From: an uncultured Desulfovibrio sp.
Lineage (GTDB): Bacteria; Desulfobacterota; Desulfovibrionia; Desulfovibrionales; Desulfovibrionaceae
DNA length: 64,000 bases
NCBI GenBank assembly: GCA_913063155.1
Contig: CAJXYU010000004.1
Location: forward strand, 248,001-312,000
Reading direction: 5' to 3'
Positions 33,381 to 42,501 of this stretch are shown in pieces. Made by a program: the position numbers and the translations under genes. The notes under the pieces are model-generated. The model did no database searches and was not told where the DNA came from. It worked only from the letters and a program-made list of their open reading frames with translations. Positions within the stretch are counted from its first letter, which is position 1, and each line of letters starts with the position of its first letter.

Positions 33381-34040
33381 CTAAGTGTTTTCCAGTTTCA
33401 GGACATCATCCCCTTTACCGAGAATGGCAAGAGTATCCCCTGTGGTCAAGACCGTATCCGCCCTGGGAATGAAGCTGAACTGCTCGTCCCCGTCCTTTCT
33501 GAAGGCCACCACCTGCACACTGTAGTTGTTGGTCAGGTCCAGGTCCCGCAGGGTTTTGCCATGCCACTTATCTACCCGGATTTCCCTGACAACCACGTCC
33601 TTGCCCAAGCCGAGGTAGTCGAGCAGACCGGGAACGGCCATACGGTGCGCAATCTGTTGGGCCACGAATCGTTCCGGAAAAATCACGAAATGCACACCAA
33701 GCCGTTTGAGCACCTTTTCGTGCTGCACACTGACGGCTTTGACCCAGATCTTCTTGACGCCGAGTTCCTGCAGATTGAGCACCACAAGAATACTCGCCTC
33801 CATGGAATCACCGGTGGAAACGACCACCTGTCCCAACTCCCCGAATCCGATCTGCTCCAACGCCTCAAGATCCGTGCCGTCAGCTTGAAAGACCTGGGTG
33901 ATATCCCCTTCCGCCCTACGGACGTTGGCGGCCACTCTGTCCACGCCAACCACATTATGCCCTTTCTCCTGCAGGGCTGTGGCGAAGGCCAGTCCGAATT
34001 TGCCGAGGCCGACAACGCCGACTTCCAATTTAGGGGCCAT
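33381..34040 (-). CDS. ktrA: Potassium uptake regulatory subunit KtrA (RCK domain)
   Basis: A 219-residue cytoplasmic gating subunit. The Rossmann motif GLGKFG (residues 11-16) and VDRVAANV mark the RCK_N domain, which binds NAD(H)/ATP; residues 140-215 fit the RCK_C domain, with WHGKTLRDLDL. It forms a ring on the KtrB channel. In Gram-positive bacteria RCK_C of KtrA/KtrC binds c-di-AMP; a diadenylate cyclase is encoded in this window at 63027. AAGGAG precedes the ATG. Confidence 0.88.
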   Translation of the reverse strand: MAPKLEVGVVGLGKFGLAFATALQEKGHNVVGVDRVAANVRRAEGDITQVFQADGTDLEALEQIGFGELGQVVVSTGDSMEASILVVLNLQELGVKKIWVKAVSVQHEKVLKRLGVHFVIFPERFVAQQIAHRMAVPGLLDYLGLGKDVVVREIRVDKWHGKTLRDLDLTNNYSVQVVAFRKDGDEQFSFIPRADTVLTTGDTLAILGKGDDVLKLENT

Positions 34041-34065
34041 GATACACTCCTTATAAACTTATTCT

Positions 34066-35433
34066 CTACCCCAGAGGCAGATCATCCTCGGGAAACCGGA
34101 ACCGTTGCTCCACCTGCCAGCTCTGGAGGGCGGACAACAGCCACATGGGGCCAAGCCTGCCGATGAACATAAGCAGAATGACCACAACCTTGCCCAGCAC
34201 GGTCAACCCTTCGGTCACACCGGTGGAAAGGCCCACGGTTCCATATGCGGAAATGACTTCGAACATGGTTTCCAAAAATCCGCCGCGGGCCTGGATGTGA
34301 GGCACATCCCCCCCCTCGGAAATATTCAGAATAATGACTCCGGCCATAACTATGAACCCGGCGAAGACCAGCAGGGTGAAAGCCTTGTTGAGCGAACCGG
34401 GGGTCAGGGCCTTTCTGCTTATGACGGTCTGCTCACGGCCTGCGAACTGGGCCTGGATGAATCCCCATATGGCCCGGAGCGTGGTGGTTTTGATGCCGCC
34501 CGCACACGACCCCGGAGAACCGCCCACAAGCATGAGAAAAAGCATAAACACCAAAGATACGTTTGTCATGTGGGCGATGTCCACGGTGTTGAATCCTGCG
34601 GTACGGCAGGACACGGATTGAAACAACGCCGCCAGCAGTTCATGACTCCACGGGCCGAAGCCTTCGGCTCCGAAAAACTCGGCCAGAAAAATGGCGGCGG
34701 CGCCACCTGCAATCAGAAACAAGGAGGTTCCCAAAACCACTTTGCTGTGCCAGCTCAAGCGGGGACGCGGCAAAGAATCCTTCCGTGAAGCGGTTCGCAT
34801 CCAATACATGAAAAAACCGCTGCATTCGTTGATGACGTAAAATCCGAGCCCGCCCAGAATGATGAGGGCCATGACGATCAGGTTCACGTTCCAGTCCGCA
34901 TGCCAAGCGCTGAGACTGTCCGAATACAGGGAAAAGCCCGCATTGCAAAATGCGGAAATGGAATGAAAGATCGCCGAGTACGGCGTAAAGCCGACAGGAT
35001 CGGCAATCCAAAGCAGCAAGGCTCCAGCAGATTCGATGGCAAAAGTCATGAGCACCACTCGACGCAGAAAACGGCGCAGGCTGAACCGGGGATCATGAAG
35101 CAGACTTTGCTGTACGGAAATCCTGTCCGACAGGGAAACGTGATGCCCCATCAGATACATGGCCAGACTCGTGAAGGTCATGATTCCAAGTCCGCCCAAC
35201 TGGATGAGCACCAGGATGACGAGTTGGCCGAACATGGAAAAGGAGGAGCCTGTATCCACCACGACCAGCCCGGTCACACACATGGCCGAGGTGGCCGTAA
35301 ACACGGCATCCAGCCAGGAGAACCCCTCGCTCCCGTGCGCCGGATCCAGAACAAGAAGTGAAGCGCCGACAAGAATGGCGCCGGCAAAAAACCATACCGG
35401 CATCCAAAACGGCGAGAAAAGCTTGATTCGCAT
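34066..35433 (-). CDS. ktrB: Potassium transporter membrane subunit KtrB/TrkH
   Basis: A 455-residue inner membrane protein of the TrkH/KtrB group with eight main helices and four pore loops; ATSAMCVTGLVV, SISAFCNAGFSL, SVSCRTAGFNTVD and ISAYGTVGLSTG are the four selectivity-filter repeats with their Gly residues. It forms the K+ channel gated by KtrA, encoded 25 bases downstream. The length fits KtrB more than TrkH. The ribosome site is weak. Confidence 0.9.
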   Translation of the reverse strand: MRIKLFSPFWMPVWFFAGAILVGASLLVLDPAHGSEGFSWLDAVFTATSAMCVTGLVVVDTGSSFSMFGQLVILVLIQLGGLGIMTFTSLAMYLMGHHVSLSDRISVQQSLLHDPRFSLRRFLRRVVLMTFAIESAGALLLWIADPVGFTPYSAIFHSISAFCNAGFSLYSDSLSAWHADWNVNLIVMALIILGGLGFYVINECSGFFMYWMRTASRKDSLPRPRLSWHSKVVLGTSLFLIAGGAAAIFLAEFFGAEGFGPWSHELLAALFQSVSCRTAGFNTVDIAHMTNVSLVFMLFLMLVGGSPGSCAGGIKTTTLRAIWGFIQAQFAGREQTVISRKALTPGSLNKAFTLLVFAGFIVMAGVIILNISEGGDVPHIQARGGFLETMFEVISAYGTVGLSTGVTEGLTVLGKVVVILLMFIGRLGPMWLLSALQSWQVEQRFRFPEDDLPLG

Positions 35434-35479
35434 AGTGGTGGCTTTTACCCCTCTGCTTGTGGAAGGGCAACCCCCGGAT

Positions 35480-36655
35480 TCAACAGGATATCGCCATAAG
35501 CGTGCGGATCATGGGCACAGCAGCCACAAGCCCCTGCTCTCTGTCCAGAAGCGGTGCTTCAATGACCTCCAATCCCAAGGACTGGAGATAATCGAGATCC
35601 ACGCCTCCGGGGTAATGCGCTTCGGGATCAACCAACACACCGTCCAGATAGGTTCCACCGGCTTTGATAATGGCGCCTTTCCTCAAGTACTCAATGAGGG
35701 TGAGAACCTGGTCGGCCAAACTCATGTCCACGAGCTCCGGGTCCAGGCCCAGGTTGGGCACCAACACCTTGGGGCACATGTTGGCCGCCACGGAATCGGC
35801 AACGCCGCCCGGCAGCAGATTGGCAATGATGCTGGTAAAGAAACTGCCCACAGGGTAGCAGATCATTTCCGCATTGGTGATCAACTCACGAACCTCTCCG
35901 TCAATGCGCGTTTCCCGACGGGCGACCGTGACACCGTCCCGATGCAGTCGCAGATGATCGATTCGCGATTTGATCGGCGGAACATCTTTTCCGGTGATCA
36001 TATGCTGACCAGCAACGGTCCTGCCGTCCACAAGATGCGCCTTCAAATCCAAAGGCGTATCGAGAACCATGCGGACAAGGCCGCGCGCCGAAACCAGGGT
36101 GCTGAACTCATCGAGGGCCGGAGCTGTCACCCGCTCATGCTTCAGGAACATGGCCGTGAGCACCAGGTTGCCGATACTGGCGCCCCGGTAATCGAACCGG
36201 TCGGAACAAGCATCCAGAAAAATCGTCAAGGAGTCCTTGACGGTTTCCACGACCGGCGTGGCCAGTTCCTTCATACCGGGATGGCCTCCCCGCGCCATTA
36301 ACTCCACCTCTCCCTTGAGTCCGGTGAGCTCGCCTGATTTGGGCAGACGAGTGGCGAAAAAGGCGGCGGCGGCAACCGCGGCGTCGTCATCCGGGTCGGT
36401 CAGCGCCAGGATGCGGTTCCTGGCATCGCCAACCGCAGGCATGTCGAATTCCCTGCGCAACTCGGCGGAACTGCCGCCCGAGTCAAAGGGGGTGACGATG
36501 TGAATTGAATTCCAGGTATATTTGATCAGCTCGGCGCACGCCTCCCTCAGGGCGGTCCCTCCGCTGAAAAACAATATGCGCGGACCATCCTGAGGAGCGG
36601 ACGCCAGCACTTCAAGCCGGGCGTCCGCAATGGGCAAACGTTCTTTAAGACGCAT
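35480..36655 (-). CDS. CofD/YvcK-like protein, probably of the GAK type
   Basis: A 391-residue protein related to CofD (2-phospho-L-lactate transferase) and YvcK/GlmR. The nucleotide-binding start is ILFFSGGTALREACAEL, followed by HIVTPFDSGGSSAELRREF, as in YvcK. The longer size and the insert suggest the CofD-like member of the so-called GAK system, which usually comes with an ATP-grasp protein and another small partner; neither is seen here. So the role is open. I choose the ATG at 36655 with AAGGAG upstream. It lies between aroL and ktrB in the same direction. Confidence 0.7.
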   Translation of the reverse strand: MRLKERLPIADARLEVLASAPQDGPRILFFSGGTALREACAELIKYTWNSIHIVTPFDSGGSSAELRREFDMPAVGDARNRILALTDPDDDAAVAAAAFFATRLPKSGELTGLKGEVELMARGGHPGMKELATPVVETVKDSLTIFLDACSDRFDYRGASIGNLVLTAMFLKHERVTAPALDEFSTLVSARGLVRMVLDTPLDLKAHLVDGRTVAGQHMITGKDVPPIKSRIDHLRLHRDGVTVARRETRIDGEVRELITNAEMICYPVGSFFTSIIANLLPGGVADSVAANMCPKVLVPNLGLDPELVDMSLADQVLTLIEYLRKGAIIKAGGTYLDGVLVDPEAHYPGGVDLDYLQSLGLEVIEAPLLDREQGLVAAVPMIRTLMAISC

Positions 36656-36692
36656 CAAGAGCTCCTTATCATTACATAATAATCCAATACCA

Positions 36693-36713
36693 TCCGAAGC
36701 CGACAGCTTCGGA
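36693..36713. other. Hairpin between aroL and the CofD-like gene
   Basis: Perfect 8-base arms TCCGAAGC / GCTTCGGA with loop CGACA, no T-tract. It may reduce read-through or mark an RNA processing point between aroL and the following genes. Confidence 0.5.
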
Positions 36714-36751
36714 CCCTAATGGTTAATGTAACATCGGGAGCACGGTTCAAG

Positions 36752-37273
36752 TCAAGATTTTTCGGAGAGACGGCCCAAGGAATCCGCTATTTTCCTGACC
36801 ATTTCGCCCACTTCCGCCTGGGGCAAAACCATATGGGCGCATTCGCGGTACATGGGATCGCGCATGTGCAACACGTCCTTGACCTCGTCGACAATGGATC
36901 TGCCCGTCAAAGAAGGACGCTGCGCTTCCAAAGGGTCATCGGCGAGACGCTCGGCCAGGACCGACGGATCAGCCGCAAGATAAACGGTCAACCCTCTGGA
37001 AAGGATCTGCCGGTTGGCGTCCCGGAGAACGATGCCGCCGCCGCAGCCCACGACCATTCCCCCCTTGCCGGACAGAGAACGCAGGATTTCGGATTCACGC
37101 CGGCGGAACGCATCCCAACCTTCTTTTTTCACACAGTCGGCGATCTGCTGCCCGTATTTCTCGACAAAAAGATGGTCCGTGTCCACAAACGGCCTGTCCA
37201 GGCGTTCGGCCAAGGCCTTGCCTACGGTGGTCTTGCCGCTCGCCCGCGGACCAATGAGATAGATATTCTTCAT
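36752..37273 (-). CDS. aroL: Shikimate kinase (AroL-type)
   Basis: A 173-residue kinase that phosphorylates shikimate at the 3-hydroxyl. Walker A is GPRASGKTT at residues 8-16, preceded by YLI; FVDTDHL and VVGCGGGIVLRDANRQ are substrate-binding segments, and RPSLTG is the lid. The GPRxxGKTTVG start and the length resemble AroL more than AroK. It heads the minus-strand run that ends with aroC. The ribosome site is weak. The 280 bases upstream (37274-37553) contain a short inverted repeat TGACA-GCTT-TGTCA at 37310-37323 and nothing else I can name. Confidence 0.88.
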   Translation of the reverse strand: MKNIYLIGPRASGKTTVGKALAERLDRPFVDTDHLFVEKYGQQIADCVKKEGWDAFRRRESEILRSLSGKGGMVVGCGGGIVLRDANRQILSRGLTVYLAADPSVLAERLADDPLEAQRPSLTGRSIVDEVKDVLHMRDPMYRECAHMVLPQAEVGEMVRKIADSLGRLSEKS

Positions 37274-37553
37274 GATAGGGTCGAATATATTCTTTGTTTA
37301 CAGCAGGAATGACAGCTTTGTCAGGCACTGCGGCCTCGATACAGGTGCTACAATTCACCGCATGAAATTGCAAGGTCAAAGCACCGGAAAAAACAGTTTC
37401 CACATCTGACCTGCCACGGCCCCATCCTCTGCTCGGTCCTCCAGGGGCCGCGATGGAAACAGAGGCACTTGCAACCTGCGTTGAAGCGTTGTAGAGAGAA
37501 TCGCCCATCGGCGGCCAGCCCGCCGCATTTCATATATTTCAGGAGACCACAAA

Positions 37554-38654
37554 ATGTCCTTGAGCATAGGTATCGTCGGCCTTCCCAACGTCGGCAAATC
37601 AACACTTTTCAATGCGCTCACCAAAGCCCAGAACGCAGAAAGCGCCAACTATGCCTTCTGCACCATCGAACCGAACAAGGCCGTGGTGCCCGTGCCCGAC
37701 AAACGCATCGACAAACTGGCCGAATTGGTCAATCCCCAGCGCGTCCAGCACTCCACGGTGGATTTCGTGGACATCGCCGGTCTGGTGGAAGGCGCCAGCA
37801 AGGGCGAAGGGCTCGGCAACAAATTCCTGGCCAACATCCGCGAGACCCAAGCCATCCTGCATGTGGTCCGTTGTTTCGACGATGACGACGTCATCCACGT
37901 GTCCAACTCAGTGGATCCGCTTCGGGACATTGAAGTTATTGAAACCGAACTGGTCCTGGCCGACGTTCAAGCCCTGGACAATCGTCTGGAGCGAATGAAA
38001 AAGCAGCTCAAGGGAGACAAGACCCTGGTTCCGAAAATTGACGCTGCCGAAAAGCTCCTGAACCATTTGAACGAAGGCAGGCTCGTCTCCTCCTATCCGG
38101 AACAAGACGACAAGAACATTCTCGCGCTCATCGAGGAACTGCGCCCCATCACGGCCAAGAACATCATCTACTGCGCCAACGTTGACGAGGAAGGCCTGGC
38201 CGAGGACAACGATTACGTGAAAAAAGTCCGGTCCCTGGCCGAGGAGCGAAGTGCCGAATTCGTCAAAATCTCCGCAAAAATGGAAGAAGAACTGGTAGGG
38301 CTGGAAGAAGAAGAATACCAGGAATTTCTGGAATCCTACGGCGTGACCGAAGCAGGGCTGGACAAGATCATCCGCACCGGTTTCCGCTCCCTGGGGCTGA
38401 TCAGCTACTTCACCGCCGGCGTCAAGGAAGTGCGCGCCTGGACCATCCATGACGGCGACAAGGCCCCACAAGCCGCAGGCGTCATCCACACCGACTTTGA
38501 ACGCGGTTTCATCCGTGCCGAAGTCATCAGCTACGCCCACTATATCGAACACGGCTCGGAAGCCAAGTGCCGATCCGAGGGCGTCCTGCGCGTGGAAGGC
38601 AAAGAATACGTGGTCAAGGACGGCGATGTCGTTCATTTCCTCTTCAACGTCTAG
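37554..38654 (+). CDS. ychF: Ribosome-associated ATPase YchF (OLA1/Obg-like)
   Basis: A 366-residue P-loop protein. The G1 motif GLPNVGKSTLFNAL near residue 9, DIAGLVEGASKGEGLG (G3) and the altered G4 motif YCANVDEE show YchF, which prefers ATP because the NKxD motif is changed. A coiled-coil insert follows residue 120, and the C-terminal TGS domain includes GVKEVRAWTIHDGDKAPQAA and the FERGFIRAEV segment. It binds ribosomes and takes part in stress responses. CAGGAG precedes the ATG. Confidence 0.93.
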   Translation: MSLSIGIVGLPNVGKSTLFNALTKAQNAESANYAFCTIEPNKAVVPVPDKRIDKLAELVNPQRVQHSTVDFVDIAGLVEGASKGEGLGNKFLANIRETQAILHVVRCFDDDDVIHVSNSVDPLRDIEVIETELVLADVQALDNRLERMKKQLKGDKTLVPKIDAAEKLLNHLNEGRLVSSYPEQDDKNILALIEELRPITAKNIIYCANVDEEGLAEDNDYVKKVRSLAEERSAEFVKISAKMEEELVGLEEEEYQEFLESYGVTEAGLDKIIRTGFRSLGLISYFTAGVKEVRAWTIHDGDKAPQAAGVIHTDFERGFIRAEVISYAHYIEHGSEAKCRSEGVLRVEGKEYVVKDGDVVHFLFNV

Positions 38655-38675
38655 ACCGCGAAATACATCCGTTCG

Positions 38676-38715
38676 AAAAAAAAGGGGAAGGCTGGCCAGC
38701 CTTCCCCTTTTTTTT
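38676..38715. terminator. Perfectly symmetric bidirectional terminator
   Basis: A 24-base GC-rich palindrome (38684-38707, arms GGGGAAGGCTGG / CCAGCCTTCCCC) flanked by eight A and eight T residues gives a 40-base perfect palindrome. It serves ychF on the plus strand and the ABC operon on the minus strand. Confidence 0.9.
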
Positions 38716-38732
38716 CGCCCTGGTTCCTTTGA

Positions 38733-39518
38733 TCAATAAATGCCGCGATTGCGGTAGACTCGCGTCACCACCGACTCCACCAGCACGAACAAACTCACCG
38801 GCACCGCAAGAAACAACAAGGTCAGCAGCGACCCTACGCTCCGGTCCGAGGAGGTGAGGAACGGGAACAGATAGCCCGTAAAGGAATCCACTGCCCCGCC
38901 GCCAATGAGGAAGACGAGAAAGTATTCGGAAAAAGCCACCAGAAAGACCACGGAGCCACCCGCAATGATGGACGGTACGAGCAGGGGCAATTCGATGCGC
39001 AGAAGCCGCGTCAAAAAACCTGCCCCAAGATTCCTGGCGCACTGCTCGTATTCCGGGCCGATGGCTTGATATCCGGCAACAAGGGCTCTCAGCATGTAGG
39101 GATAGCTGAAGGTAGTCAGCACCAGGACCACCCCCATGAAGGTATCGGCCAACCCGAGTCGGATGAACAGGGAATGCACGCCCATGGAAAAAGTCATGAC
39201 CGGCACCAGGGCAGGAGCAAGAAACAGCCCTTCCAGGGTGGCTTTGCCGCGGAAATCACAACGCGCAAAGTGATGGGCGGGCGAAAGGCAAAGCATTAGG
39301 GTCAGGCAGACGGTCAACAGCGAATAAAGAACCGAAGAAGCCATATGCCGAAGTACGGAAGGGGCCTGGGAACCGAGGTATTCGAAAGCGCGGGCGTCGA
39401 ACCGGGACGGAATGATGTCCGGAAAAGTCCAGCCAGGGGCGATGCTGTAGCCCGCCAACACCAGCAAAGGGAAAAGAGACACAAAGGCGATGAGCGCATA
39501 GATGAAGCGGGGAATCAC
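38733..39518 (-). CDS. ABC transporter permease, PotC/CysW-like
   Basis: A 261-residue inner membrane protein with six helices. The coupling loop EYEQCARNLGAGFLTRLLRI is the EAA motif of binding-protein-dependent importers of the spermidine/iron/thiamine class. The start is GTG at 39518: it overlaps the upstream stop (GTGA) and has GGAG 8 bases before. A longer frame to 39599 would overlap the neighbour by 85 bases. It is the last gene of a four-gene operon without a binding protein. Confidence 0.82.
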   Translation of the reverse strand: MIPRFIYALIAFVSLFPLLVLAGYSIAPGWTFPDIIPSRFDARAFEYLGSQAPSVLRHMASSVLYSLLTVCLTLMLCLSPAHHFARCDFRGKATLEGLFLAPALVPVMTFSMGVHSLFIRLGLADTFMGVVLVLTTFSYPYMLRALVAGYQAIGPEYEQCARNLGAGFLTRLLRIELPLLVPSIIAGGSVVFLVAFSEYFLVFLIGGGAVDSFTGYLFPFLTSSDRSVGSLLTLLFLAVPVSLFVLVESVVTRVYRNRGIY

Positions 39519-40426
39519 AGCTTGCGCTCCTTCTGCTCCAGGCTGGAGGCCAGTTTGGTATACAGCACGATAAACGCCAGAGAAAACAGGAACATGCACA
39601 CGAGGACGGCCATAGCCACAGGGCGGTTGGCCAAGTCACGTCTGAAGTAGAGGTTGAAGACCTCCACACTGAGCATGCCCGGTGAGCTTTCCCCCAGCAG
39701 GAAAGGAATGTCGAACGCACCAAAGGCATAAAGGAACAGAATGATGAAGACCACATGCATAACCCGGTACATATGCGGCAATACAACATGGGAAAAGGTA
39801 TAAACCTCCCCTGCTCCGAGCATCTTGGCCGCAACCACCACCCGGGGGCTGACCCTCTTGAGTACGGCATAACCCAGGATAACCATGAACGGCACTTCCT
39901 TATATGTATAGGCCAGAATCATGCCCAAGCCGTAATTGCCGTAGAGTACGGACGGAAACTCAGCCGGAGTGTTCAGCAGCCCCAGATGATAGGCCACGGA
40001 ACTGAAAAGTCCGGATTTGGTCCAGAATACAAGCACAATGAAGGCCACAGCGATATGCGGCAGGATGAGCGGCACCTTGTAGACCACGGAAGCGCGCTCC
40101 AATGTATCTGGCAACCGCCAGACGGCATAGGCCAACATCGCTCCCACGGACACGGACACCAGAGCCGACACCAAAGCTACATACAAGGAAAGCCCGACGG
40201 ATTCCAACAGATGGGGATCAAGCAGTGCCGTGTATGCGTCGAACATGCCGCCGTCATAAGGGAGCGGCAGCCAAAAGCCCAGAGACTGGGATACCGCAAG
40301 CGTCAGCCCACCGAGAAAAAGCAGCACGAAGGGAACCAGCAACGGGGAAAGCTTCATCAGGGTCCTGCAGCAGGACGATTTGCTACCGAGAGACATGACT
40401 GTGGCCCTTTCTTGCCAACGCAGCAT
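39515..40426 (-). CDS. ABC transporter permease, PotB-like
   Basis: A 303-residue inner membrane permease with six helices after a 25-residue lead. The EAA loop is VVAAKMLGAGEVYTFSHVVL. It pairs with the permease encoded next, with which it overlaps by 4 bases. The ATG at 40426 has GGAG 6 bases upstream; internal ATGs at 40396 and 40357 are possible but the lead is not a signal peptide problem for this family. It lies 84 bases after the ATPase gene. Confidence 0.82.
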   Translation of the reverse strand: MLRWQERATVMSLGSKSSCCRTLMKLSPLLVPFVLLFLGGLTLAVSQSLGFWLPLPYDGGMFDAYTALLDPHLLESVGLSLYVALVSALVSVSVGAMLAYAVWRLPDTLERASVVYKVPLILPHIAVAFIVLVFWTKSGLFSSVAYHLGLLNTPAEFPSVLYGNYGLGMILAYTYKEVPFMVILGYAVLKRVSPRVVVAAKMLGAGEVYTFSHVVLPHMYRVMHVVFIILFLYAFGAFDIPFLLGESSPGMLSVEVFNLYFRRDLANRPVAMAVLVCMFLFSLAFIVLYTKLASSLEQKERKL

Positions 40427-40509
40427 CGCCTTCTCCCCCGCTCACCGGACCCAACTCAGAGCAAACAGGCACGAAAATGCGATGAACAAATGAAAACAAC
40501 CGCTTCATG

Positions 40510-41490
40510 CTAGTCCTCACCAAATCCTGACGAATCGACAATTTTGAGTCGTACGCGGTCTCCCACCCGAATGCCGGTCCGACGATCGAAAATCACGAAA
40601 GCAGTATCGCCCAGCAGTACACGATATTTGGTGTAATGGCCGGCAAAGGCCATCTCCGCCACCAGACCAGGGGCCCCCTCCTCCCTGACCATGCGCAGGG
40701 CTTCTGGCCGGACATGCATTTCCTCGTCGACTTTGAAATCTTCGGCGACCCCGGCTTCCATATCCATGAATTCACGCATGTGGGGAGGAACCACATTCAT
40801 GGGCCCCAAAAAACGTGCGGCCTCCATGCTGGTTGGATTTCCATAAACCTCCGAAGCCCTGTCGTACTGAACCAATCGGCCGTTCAAAATAAGGCCGACA
40901 CGGTCGGACATGACAAAGGCCTCTTCCAGATCATGCGTCACGCTGATGGTGGTCACCCCGAATTCCTTCTGCGTGTCGCGAATGAATTCCGCTGTCTGCA
41001 TTTTCAGGTTGCGGTCCAGGTTTGCAAAAGGTTCGTCCAGCAGGAGCATGGCCGGATTGACCACCATGGCCCGAGCGATAGCCACCCGCTGCCGCTGTCC
41101 GGCCGAAAGCTGGTTGGGATACAGTCCGCACTTCTCCTCGAGCTGAAAATAGGAGAGAATGTCCATAACTCGTTGACGGACCTCGGCGGCAGGCATTTTG
41201 CGCACCTTGAGACCGAAAGCAACGTTCTCAAACACGGTCAGGTTGGGGAACAGGACATAGTCCTGAAAAACCATGATGACCGGATGTTCCTTGTCCGGCG
41301 GTTCGCTGAAGTGCAGTCGTCCCGAATCAGGCTGGTCAAGACCGGCAATGATGTTCAAGAGTGTGGTCTTCCCTACGCCGCTGGGACCGATGATGGAGAC
41401 GATCTCCCCACGGTCGACCTCGAATCCGACCCTGTCCAGAACCGTTTTCCCGCCATAGCTCTTCACCAGATCTTTTACTTGAAAAAACAT
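40510..41490 (-). CDS. ABC transporter ATPase, PotA-like
   Basis: A 326-residue ATP-binding subunit of the polyamine/iron/molybdate import class. Walker A is GPSGVGKT, the signature is LSAGQRQR (Ala in place of the usual Gly), Walker B MLLLDEPFANLD, and the switch His lies in SVTHDLEEAF. Residues 245-326 fit a TOBE domain with HVRPEALRMV. It overlaps the kinase gene upstream by 16 bases. Substrate is unknown. Confidence 0.85.
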   Translation of the reverse strand: MFFQVKDLVKSYGGKTVLDRVGFEVDRGEIVSIIGPSGVGKTTLLNIIAGLDQPDSGRLHFSEPPDKEHPVIMVFQDYVLFPNLTVFENVAFGLKVRKMPAAEVRQRVMDILSYFQLEEKCGLYPNQLSAGQRQRVAIARAMVVNPAMLLLDEPFANLDRNLKMQTAEFIRDTQKEFGVTTISVTHDLEEAFVMSDRVGLILNGRLVQYDRASEVYGNPTSMEAARFLGPMNVVPPHMREFMDMEAGVAEDFKVDEEMHVRPEALRMVREEGAPGLVAEMAFAGHYTKYRVLLGDTAFVIFDRRTGIRVGDRVRLKIVDSSGFGED

Positions 41491-42452
41491 TCCATCTCAC
41501 CGAGGTACTGCTTGATCTTCCTGAAAGTGGACTCGTTTTTCAAAGCCCTATTTTCGCGGGTATATTCATAATAGGCCATGAAGCACCACGACATTGCCCG
41601 CAAAAGTATCGTTTTCTCCAGTACGCCTGTCTTATAAACCATTTCATCAATGCCGCAACCAAGGCCGGAATGCTTCAGATAACTTTCCAGAAAATTCTTT
41701 TTCTCTTCCGGTGAATAGCGTTTGTCCGCCCGCCACAGCGTGGTGGTGGGCACGAGAAAATGCCCGAGATCCTGGTAGCGGCACGAAATGACCGCTTTTT
41801 CCCAGTCCACGAGATATGCCCTCTTCACCGGACCGGAATCATCAATGAGAAAATTGTGGGAATTAACCTCGGTGTTCACCATGACCAATGGGTCGTCCCC
41901 GAACAAGGCTTCAACCTCGTGCCCCCAGCCCAGGACCCGATCGTGATAACGCAACAGAGCCGGACGCCTTTCCTCCAGAGGATGATCCGGATAGCGTTCA
42001 ATGAGCCCGAGACTTTCCCTGGCGATGTCCAGGACCGGGTTGCGCTGAACAAGAAGCCTCGCGTCCACGGGTTGGGCATGAACACGGGCAAAGACATGCG
42101 CGGCCTCGTTGGTGTCGAGATCATAGTCGAGCGGCCTTCCGGGCAGAAACCGCATGAGCAGGACGCCGTCCCCCAAAACTTCCGCCCCCGGGGCAAGACT
42201 GTAATGAAACGGCTTCGGGGCCACTCCGGACCCTTGAACGGCTTCAAGAACCTGGTATTCGTACTCGATTTGATTGCTCAGTCCGAGCTGACTGCCGTGA
42301 TTGATACGGAAGACGAATTTTCCGTGGCCGGTGTCGGCCAGATAATTCTCATTATATTCACCTGCCGCGAGAAAGGAGATATCTTCCGGCCGGATTCCGG
42401 GCAGCCATCCAGAGCGTTTCAAAAATTCATAAACGGCAAAACTCGTGTCCAA
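41475..42452 (-). CDS. APH/choline kinase-like phosphotransferase
   Basis: A 325-residue protein with a protein-kinase-like fold of the aminoglycoside/choline kinase group. Residues ENYLADTGHGKFVFRINHG give the N lobe, and LLMRFLPGRPLDYDL the hinge. In the catalytic loop it reads VNTEVNSHNFLID, where the usual HGDxxxxN Asp is replaced by Glu, and the Mg-binding motif is LVDWEKA. The start is probably TTG at 42452, right after GGAGGGG. It is the first gene of the ABC operon, so it may phosphorylate the imported compound (a choline-, thiamine- or sugar-like molecule). Confidence 0.72.
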   Translation of the reverse strand: MDTSFAVYEFLKRSGWLPGIRPEDISFLAAGEYNENYLADTGHGKFVFRINHGSQLGLSNQIEYEYQVLEAVQGSGVAPKPFHYSLAPGAEVLGDGVLLMRFLPGRPLDYDLDTNEAAHVFARVHAQPVDARLLVQRNPVLDIARESLGLIERYPDHPLEERRPALLRYHDRVLGWGHEVEALFGDDPLVMVNTEVNSHNFLIDDSGPVKRAYLVDWEKAVISCRYQDLGHFLVPTTTLWRADKRYSPEEKKNFLESYLKHSGLGCGIDEMVYKTGVLEKTILLRAMSWCFMAYYEYTRENRALKNESTFRKIKQYLGEMECFFK

Positions 42453-42501
42453 GTCCCCTCCTCGGCTTGCCAATGCCGGAGTCAGTTATTAATTTCAAGG
42501 T

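Noticed and set aside
37274-37553. A small RNA gene in the gap between aroL and ychF
   Set aside because: No promoter-terminator pair and no strong fold visible; only a 5-base inverted repeat.
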